Assembly (NCBI GenBank): GCA_964607915.1
Contig: CAZSMU010000186.1
Location: forward strand, 1 to 5,994
Source: JADJPL01 sp964607915
GTDB lineage: Bacteria > Bacteroidota > Bacteroidia > Chitinophagales > Saprospiraceae
Direction of reading: 5' to 3'
Length of the DNA: 5,994 nt
Position numbers and translations under genes: made by a program. Positions within the stretch are counted from its first letter, which is position 1. Every line of letters begins with the position of its first letter. This document shows positions 1 through 5,994 of the stretch, piece by piece. The notes beneath the pieces were generated by a model, which had not been told where the DNA came from, searched no databases, and saw nothing but the letters and a program-made list of their open reading frames with translations.

Positions 1-1
1 G

Positions 2-277
2 GATGAATTCCTTACCGAGATGCAGTTCTATGCCGATATTCAAGCACAGGAACTGACCCAGGCGTTGCAACAGAAAGAAGAAGAGCGCCGGCAGAAAGAG
101 GAAGCCCTTTACAAACAGGAGGAAGCTGAACGCCAGAAAGAGGAAGAGCGCCGCCAGAGAGAGGAAGCCGAACGACAGAAAGAGAGTGCCATCCAGTTAC
201 TCCTGGAAATGGGACTACCAAAAGGCGAAATCGCCCGCAAACTGGGTCTCTCCGAGGGAGATATGGAACGGTATTGA
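2..277 (+). CDS. C-terminal part of a probable Rpn-family (PD-(D/E)XK nuclease / putative transposase) protein; 5' end outside window
   Basis: The frame is open from the first bases of the window and ends at TGA 275-277, giving 91 visible residues; the true start lies upstream. The Met at position 20 is probably internal, because the same frame reads DEFLTE directly before it. Visible residues about 24-61 form a highly charged Gln/Glu/Arg/Lys coiled coil with strict seven-residue periodicity. The last 30 residues (AIQLLLEMGLPKGEIARKLG and on) resemble the short helix-turn-helix-like tail (MGLsxeeIAxxLGLS) common at the C-terminus of Rpn/PD-(D/E)XK 'putative transposase' proteins. The nuclease domain itself is outside the window, so catalysis cannot be judged. 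In that family the proteins are linked to recombination-promoting DNA cleavage. The family name is inferred from the tail plus coil, and other coiled-coil proteins with such a tail remain possible. A hairpin follows the stop codon by three bases. Confidence 0.72.
   Translation, partial: DEFLTEMQFYADIQAQELTQALQQKEEERRQKEEALYKQEEAERQKEEERRQREEAERQKESAIQLLLEMGLPKGEIARKLGLSEGDMERY
71..184 (+). repeat. In-frame 21-base tandem repeat (five heptads plus a partial unit) coding for a coiled coil
   Basis: Five consecutive 21-base units start at 71, 92, 113, 134 and 155, and a partial sixth starts at 176. They encode QKEEERR, QKEEALY, KQEEAER, QKEEERR, QREEAER and QKE. Units 1 and 4 differ at only two of 21 bases, so the similarity is at DNA level and not just amino-acid bias. 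A 21-base unit equals one coiled-coil heptad, so gain or loss of a unit keeps both frame and helical register. This suggests growth by replication slippage or unequal recombination. Confidence 0.85.
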
Positions 278-280
278 AGT

Positions 281-295
281 GGCTTGCGGCAAGCC
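281..295 (+). terminator. Hairpin just downstream of the partial CDS, possible terminator
   Basis: GGCTTG (281-286) and CAAGCC (290-295) form a perfect six-base-pair stem with a CGG loop, starting three bases after the stop codon of the upstream gene. The following bases (TCGTTGTCTG) are only modestly T-rich, so this is a weak intrinsic terminator at best. It may instead protect the mRNA 3' end. Confidence 0.45.
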
Positions 296-365
296 TCGTT
301 GTCTGAATTAGGATTTGTGGAATTACGGGATTACCATGATGAGGTACGGAGTGCCGAGTTGTGCT

Positions 366-445
366 GCCCGCCGGGCTGCTATGTCTATAGCCGGACTGCG
401 GCAGCCCTTCGGGGACTGCCTTTCAGGCAGCGAACGCGGCTTTTT
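366..445 (+). other. Cluster of overlapping, mutually exclusive stem-loops ending in a T run
   Basis: Several stems can be drawn. GGGCTGC (373-379) pairs with GCAGCCC (401-407). GGCAG-CCC (400-407) pairs with GGG-A-CTGCC (412-420) around a TTCG loop. CTGCC (416-420) pairs with GGCAG (426-430). AGCCG (389-393) pairs with CGGCT (437-441) and is followed at once by TTTTT (441-445). Because arms are shared, not all can form together. The final stem plus T run looks like a terminator. The set could also be a dispersed intergenic repeat or a leader element for the downstream gene. No ligand class is recognisable. Confidence 0.4.
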
Positions 446-632
446 ACCCCAACCCTACATATTTTAAGTTGATAACCCTCCCCACCGACCTCCCGCAACC
501 AGTCTAATAAAGGTGGATTTCCCGCAAACCATACCTAGCCTTCAGGCAGAAGCCCCCCACAAAGAATATGACTTCGCACCAATAACCTTCTACCCGATGA
601 GGCGTTATTATAAAAAGAAATTTAGAAAATCT

Positions 633-3600
633 ATGAGGTCCATCATCCGTTTCACCCTTTTGGCGGGGCTTATGGGTATTTTGGCACAGGATGCCCAGGC
701 GCAATATTTTGGCCGCAACAAGCCCATCTACGAAAATTTTGACTTCAAAGTCTATGAAAGTGAGCACTTTGAGTTCTACTCCTACCTGCGCGATGCGGAG
801 CGGCGCAAAGAGTTGCTGGGTGCCTCCGAGCTCTGGTACCGCTACCACCAGAACATCCTCAACGACACGATACCGGGCCGAAACCCGCTCATCTTTTACA
901 ACGACCACCCCGACTTTCAGCAGACCAATACGATCAGCGGACAGATAGGGGTCGGCACGGGAGGGGTGACGGAAGCTTTCAAGAACCGGGTCATCATGCC
1001 GGTCAACGTATCGAACCAGGCGACTATGCAGGTGCTGGGCCACGAATTGGTACACGCGTTCCAGTTCAACGCCATCCTCGGCGGCGATTCCAGCTCCCTG
1101 CAAAACCTGGGCAACCTGCCCCTCTGGATTGTAGAAGGCATGGCAGAGTACATGTCTATCGGCAGCATGGACCCCCATACCGCGATGTGGATGCGCGATG
1201 CCGTGCGCAACGACGACGTGCCGACTCTCGACAAGATGAACAACCCCAAGTACTTCCCTTATCGCTACGGACATGCTTTTTGGGCCTTCCTCACCGGACT
1301 TCGCGGCGATGAAGTGATAGAGCCTTTTTTCCGGGCCATCTACTTGTACGGGATTGACTACGCCATCCCCATGGTGTTGAACATGAAGAAAGACGACTTG
1401 TCAAAACTCTGGCGGGAAGCGCTCGAAAAGCAGTTCGACCCCTTCGTGCGCGACCGCGAGAAGGCCACGTTCGGAAAAGCCATCCTCGATGAAAAGGACG
1501 GCGGACAGATGAACATCGCCCCCTCTATCAGTCCGAACGGGCGCTACGTCCTTTATCTATCCGAGAAAAACCTCTTTTCCACCGATATCTTCCTGGCCGA
1601 TGCCGGAACGGGCAAAACCATAAAGACGGTGGCCAGTACTACCCGCTCCGGCGATATCGACTTCTTCGATTTCATCGAGTCTTCGGGCACCTGGTCGCCC
1701 GATAGCCGCCGCGTAGCGATTGTGGGCTTCAGTAAGGGCAGCAATGTCTTGATCATCAAAGACCCGCTCACGGGCAAAACCCTGGAAGAAGGCCCTATCA
1801 AAGGGCTTCCTGCCTTCGCTAACCCGAGCTGGGCCCCCAAGGGGGAGAAAATCCTGCTCTCGGGGGTCCTCGACGGACAGACGGATCTTTTTCTCTACGA
1901 CCTGCGCTCCAAACAACTCACGCGCCTCACCGACGACAAATACTCCGAAATCCACGCCAGTTGGCGCGAAGATGGCCAGCAAATCGCGTTTGCCACCGAT
2001 CAACTCGCCTTTGAGCGGGGGCGAAGCTATGGTAAATTGACCTACAACCTCGCCGTCATGGACGTCAACTCCCGCAGCGTCGAGGCTTTTGACGTGTTCT
2101 TTGGCGCCGACAACCTCAACCCCCTGTTCGATAACGACGGCAATATCCTCTTCCTGTCCAACCGCGAGGGCTATCGCGACCTCTACCGCTTCGAGCCAGC
2201 GACCGGAAAAGTGTTCCAGCTCACCCGTATCGCAACGGGCATCAGCGGAATCGCCCAGTACTCCCCGGCCATCTCGGTGGATCGCCGCCGCGACCGGGTG
2301 CTCTACACCCTCTACAACAAGCGTGGGTACTCCATCTACCGCGCCGAGAAGGACGACTGGATCAACCAGGAAGTAGATCCCGCCGACGTGACCCACGAGG
2401 CAGCCTTCCTGCCGCGCCTCAACCGCACCCTTAAGAGCACCGTGGATGCACAAATCTACGGCATCAATGACAACCTGATAACCCAATATGCCCTGTCGAA
2501 GCAGGTGCCCTATAAAGCGAACTTCAAACTCGACTACGTCGGCGGCGGGGCCGGTATCGGGACGGGCACCAGCAATATGCTCGGTACTACCACCGGGATG
2601 GCGGGTGCCATAGACATGCTTTTCGGCGACATCCTGGGCAACAACCAAATCTTTTTGAACCTGGCCCTGAACGGTGAAATCCGCGACTTCGGGGGAGCAG
2701 TCTCCTACCTGAACCGCAAAAATAAACTCAACTACGGCGCTACGCTTTCCCACATCCCTTTCCGCAGCGTCGGCATCGAAGGGATATCCTTCGATACGCT
2801 GCCCAACTGCCCAAACTGCCCCCCAAACGTGCTGTTTGAAAAATGGACCTTCCAGACCCAGCGGATTTTCCAGGACCAGGTCGGCGCTTTTGTCAGCCGG
2901 CCCTTCTCCAGCACCTTCCGGCTGGAAGGCGATGTGAACTTCACCCGCTATTCGCAAAGCCTAATCCGGGAGTCCAACTACTACGACCGCTTTGGCCAGC
3001 TCGTCTATCGCGACCGCCAAAAACTACCCACCTCCCCAGGCTTCAGCCTCTGGAGCGCCGGGGTAGCCGCTGTCGGGGACAACTCGTATTTCGGCATGAC
3101 CGCCCCCCTCGACGGACACCGCTACCGCTTTGAAGTGCGGCAGTATGTGGGCCGCTATAATTTCACAGCGGCGACGGCAGACATGCGCGCGTACCGCCGG
3201 CTGAAGCCGGTCTCCCTGGCAGCGCGCGTCATGCACTACGGGCGCTACGGGGTGGAAGGCCGGAACCTGTTCCCGCTGTACCTCGGCAGCCCCTGGTTCG
3301 TGCGCGGCTTCAACTCCGATGTCACTAACGACCTCATCGGACAGGGAGTATTGCACGAAGACAACCTGTTTGGGAGTAGCATTTTGATTTCTAACTTCGA
3401 ATTGCGCATCCCCTTCACCGGCCCCAAGCAGTTGGCACTGCTGCCTCTGGAAATGCTGGCCACCGACCTCAACTTTTTCATAGACGGCGGGGTGGGCTGG
3501 TTTGATTTCGCCCAGTTCAACCCTCAGACAAACGACTCTGGCTACGCAGAGGTCAAGCCTCTGTTCAGCGCAGGAGCCTCTCTGCGTGTGAACCTGTTCG

Positions 3601-3689
3601 GCGCGTTGGTGCTGGAGCCTTACTACGCAGTGCCTCTGGTCAAAAACGGAAAAGGCGCGTTTGGACTGAACTTCATCCCCGGCTGGTAA
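633..3689 (+). CDS. Exported gluzincin-like peptidase / TolB-type (PD40) beta-propeller / Omp85-like outer-membrane barrel fusion
   Basis: The protein has 1018 residues from ATG 633. Residues 1-23 form a signal peptide (basic n-region, LLAGLMGILA core, AQA|Q cleavage). Residues about 45-270 form a peptidase-MA-like domain with zinc motif HELVH (137-141) and, 31 residues after the first His, WIVEGMAEY, whose Glu168 is the expected third ligand. Residues about 295-570 carry six propeller blades of PD40/TolB type (cores near 299, 352, 398, 442, 497 and 543, such as WSPDSRRVAIV). Residues about 630-1018 look like a BamA/Omp85 barrel: VRGF at 890-893 matches the superfamily's lumen-loop motif, FFIDGGVGW (948-956) is a late strand, and the chain ends in Trp. 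No POTRA domain is visible. Expected location is the outer membrane, with the N-terminal domains in the periplasm or at the surface. ATG 633 gives the best signal peptide and an A-rich leader; ATG 597 would add a KKKFRK-rich n-region, and GTG 513 adds unconvincing sequence. Such chains are often named 'TolB-like', but there is no tol-pal context here. The substrate is unknown. Confidence 0.85.
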   Translation: MRSIIRFTLLAGLMGILAQDAQAQYFGRNKPIYENFDFKVYESEHFEFYSYLRDAERRKELLGASELWYRYHQNILNDTIPGRNPLIFYNDHPDFQQTNTISGQIGVGTGGVTEAFKNRVIMPVNVSNQATMQVLGHELVHAFQFNAILGGDSSSLQNLGNLPLWIVEGMAEYMSIGSMDPHTAMWMRDAVRNDDVPTLDKMNNPKYFPYRYGHAFWAFLTGLRGDEVIEPFFRAIYLYGIDYAIPMVLNMKKDDLSKLWREALEKQFDPFVRDREKATFGKAILDEKDGGQMNIAPSISPNGRYVLYLSEKNLFSTDIFLADAGTGKTIKTVASTTRSGDIDFFDFIESSGTWSPDSRRVAIVGFSKGSNVLIIKDPLTGKTLEEGPIKGLPAFANPSWAPKGEKILLSGVLDGQTDLFLYDLRSKQLTRLTDDKYSEIHASWREDGQQIAFATDQLAFERGRSYGKLTYNLAVMDVNSRSVEAFDVFFGADNLNPLFDNDGNILFLSNREGYRDLYRFEPATGKVFQLTRIATGISGIAQYSPAISVDRRRDRVLYTLYNKRGYSIYRAEKDDWINQEVDPADVTHEAAFLPRLNRTLKSTVDAQIYGINDNLITQYALSKQVPYKANFKLDYVGGGAGIGTGTSNMLGTTTGMAGAIDMLFGDILGNNQIFLNLALNGEIRDFGGAVSYLNRKNKLNYGATLSHIPFRSVGIEGISFDTLPNCPNCPPNVLFEKWTFQTQRIFQDQVGAFVSRPFSSTFRLEGDVNFTRYSQSLIRESNYYDRFGQLVYRDRQKLPTSPGFSLWSAGVAAVGDNSYFGMTAPLDGHRYRFEVRQYVGRYNFTAATADMRAYRRLKPVSLAARVMHYGRYGVEGRNLFPLYLGSPWFVRGFNSDVTNDLIGQGVLHEDNLFGSSILISNFELRIPFTGPKQLALLPLEMLATDLNFFIDGGVGWFDFAQFNPQTNDSGYAEVKPLFSAGASLRVNLFGALVLEPYYAVPLVKNGKGAFGLNFIPGW

Positions 3690-3720
3690 GCGCAGCTTCG
3701 GGATGGTGGGACCGTTGTGA

Positions 3721-3744
3721 AGCCCTTGGCCGTGCGCGGCTGGC

Positions 3745-3745
<1 letters not shown>
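3721..3745. terminator. Weak bipartite inverted repeat between the two convergent genes
   Basis: AGCC (3721-3724) can pair with GGCT (3742-3745), and inside it GCCG (3729-3732) with CGGC (3737-3740) around a TGCG loop. It lies in the 55-base gap between two convergent stop codons, where a bidirectional terminator is expected. There is no T run on either side, and the repeat touches the last codon of the mutase, so support is weak. Confidence 0.25.
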
Positions 3746-5886
<2,141 letters not shown>

Positions 5887-5900
5887 ATCTTTTTCTTTCA
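5887..5900 (-). promoter_or_regulatory. A/G-rich leader before the mutase start codon
   Basis: The minus strand reads TGAAAGAAAAAGAT directly before ATG. It is purine-rich and unstructured with no strong Shine-Dalgarno core, as is usual in Bacteroidota, where A-rich leaders support initiation. It helps choose ATG 5886 over upstream in-frame starts. Confidence 0.5.
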
Positions 5901-5963
5901 AATGTAAGCAGTGGGTCCTGTAATCCGGGTGCGGGCTTGCGTTCTGTACAACCTGTCCTCTCA

Positions 5964-5971
5964 CAAAGATA
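5964..5971 (-). promoter_or_regulatory. Bacteroidota-type -7 promoter element for the mutase gene
   Basis: On the minus strand this reads TATCTTTG, an exact match to the Bacteroidota sigma-ABfr -7 consensus TAnnTTTG. It lies 77 bases upstream of ATG 5886, so transcription would begin near 5955-5960 and give a leader of about 70 bases. The matching -33 TTTG element would fall at or beyond the window edge and cannot be seen. The element suggests the mutase can be transcribed separately from any gene further upstream. Confidence 0.6.
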
Positions 5972-5994
5972 CTTAAATATAGACATGGGGTTGT

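Larger units (their letters stand above)
278..632. other. Intergenic region with inverted repeats, no convincing gene
   Basis: This stretch of about 355 bases separates the partial coiled-coil gene from the exported peptidase/propeller/barrel protein. It holds the hairpin at 281-295, a nested set of inverted repeats at about 366-445, and a near-repeat GCCT(T)TCAGGCAG at 418-430 and 538-549. A TTG-initiated frame at 284-472 starts inside the hairpin, has no ribosome binding site and shows no family signature, so I do not call it a gene. The frame of the downstream gene is open back to 513, but nothing there looks like protein (see the start discussion of that gene). I find no clear TAnnTTTG promoter here; TAAGTTGA at 465-472 is only a weak partial match. 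Confidence 0.7.

Noticed and set aside
366..445. CRISPR-like or tRNA-like element in the intergenic hairpins
   Set aside because: There is no regular repeat-spacer spacing and no cloverleaf with T-loop or anticodon arm consensus.
284..472. 62-codon plus-strand frame in the intergenic region (Cys/Arg-rich)
   Set aside because: It starts with TTG inside a hairpin, has no ribosome binding site and its sequence is explained by the inverted repeats. No known family is recognisable.
278..632. Insertion sequence remnant next to the 'putative transposase' gene
   Set aside because: The Rpn-type family name does not imply an IS, and I see no terminal inverted repeats paired with target duplications around the gene's end.
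504..1274. 256-codon antisense frame over the signal peptide and peptidase region
   Set aside because: It overlaps the well-supported zinc-peptidase coding sequence, has no family similarity that I can see and no leader of its own.
1557..2957. 466-codon antisense frame inside the peptidase/propeller gene
   Set aside because: It is a shadow of the GC-rich sense frame. The sense strand has a complete, motif-rich protein, and the antisense product shows no domain signature.
5887..5964. N-terminal extension of the mutase to GTG 5964
   Set aside because: The codon lies within the probable -7 promoter element, and the extra 26 residues do not resemble mutase N-termini.
5887..5994. Cobalamin riboswitch upstream of the B12-dependent mutase
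   Set aside because: The leader of about 70 bases is too short, and no B12-box-like sequence or multi-stem layout is visible.

Overview
The window is an ordinary chromosomal stretch, most likely from a member of the Bacteroidota, perhaps a relatively GC-rich environmental lineage. Three things point there. A -7 element of the Bacteroidota type (TAnnTTTG) sits upstream of the mutase gene. Both well-supported starts have A-rich leaders rather than a clear Shine-Dalgarno site. The exported protein is a very large peptidase/propeller/barrel chimera of a kind I associate with Bacteroidota. The genus cannot be fixed from the sequence alone.

Layout. (1) Positions 2-277 (+) hold the C-terminal end of a gene that begins before the window. 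It is a charged coiled coil built from five 21-base repeats, followed by a short helix-turn-helix-like tail, as in many Rpn/PD-(D/E)XK 'putative transposase' proteins. (2) Positions 278-632 are intergenic. They contain a perfect hairpin just after that stop codon and a cluster of competing inverted repeats at about 366-445, and I see no convincing gene. (3) Positions 633-3689 (+) encode a 1018-residue exported protein with a signal peptide, an HExxH gluzincin-type peptidase domain, a six-blade TolB/PD40-type propeller and a C-terminal Omp85/BamA-like barrel carrying the VRGF motif. (4) A 55-base gap separates it from a convergent gene. (5) Positions 3745-5886 (-) encode a complete 713-residue methylmalonyl-CoA mutase catalytic subunit with all key residues, and positions 5964-5971 carry its likely promoter element.

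The genes do not look like one pathway. The mutase is a cytosolic B12 enzyme of propionate/succinate metabolism, and the big protein belongs to the cell envelope. The most interesting object is the envelope protein: an apparently intact zinc protease and a propeller on the same chain as an Omp85-like barrel, with no recognisable POTRA domain. That suggests either a self-exporting or a surface-processing machine. The architecture is read from motifs only; no database search was possible.
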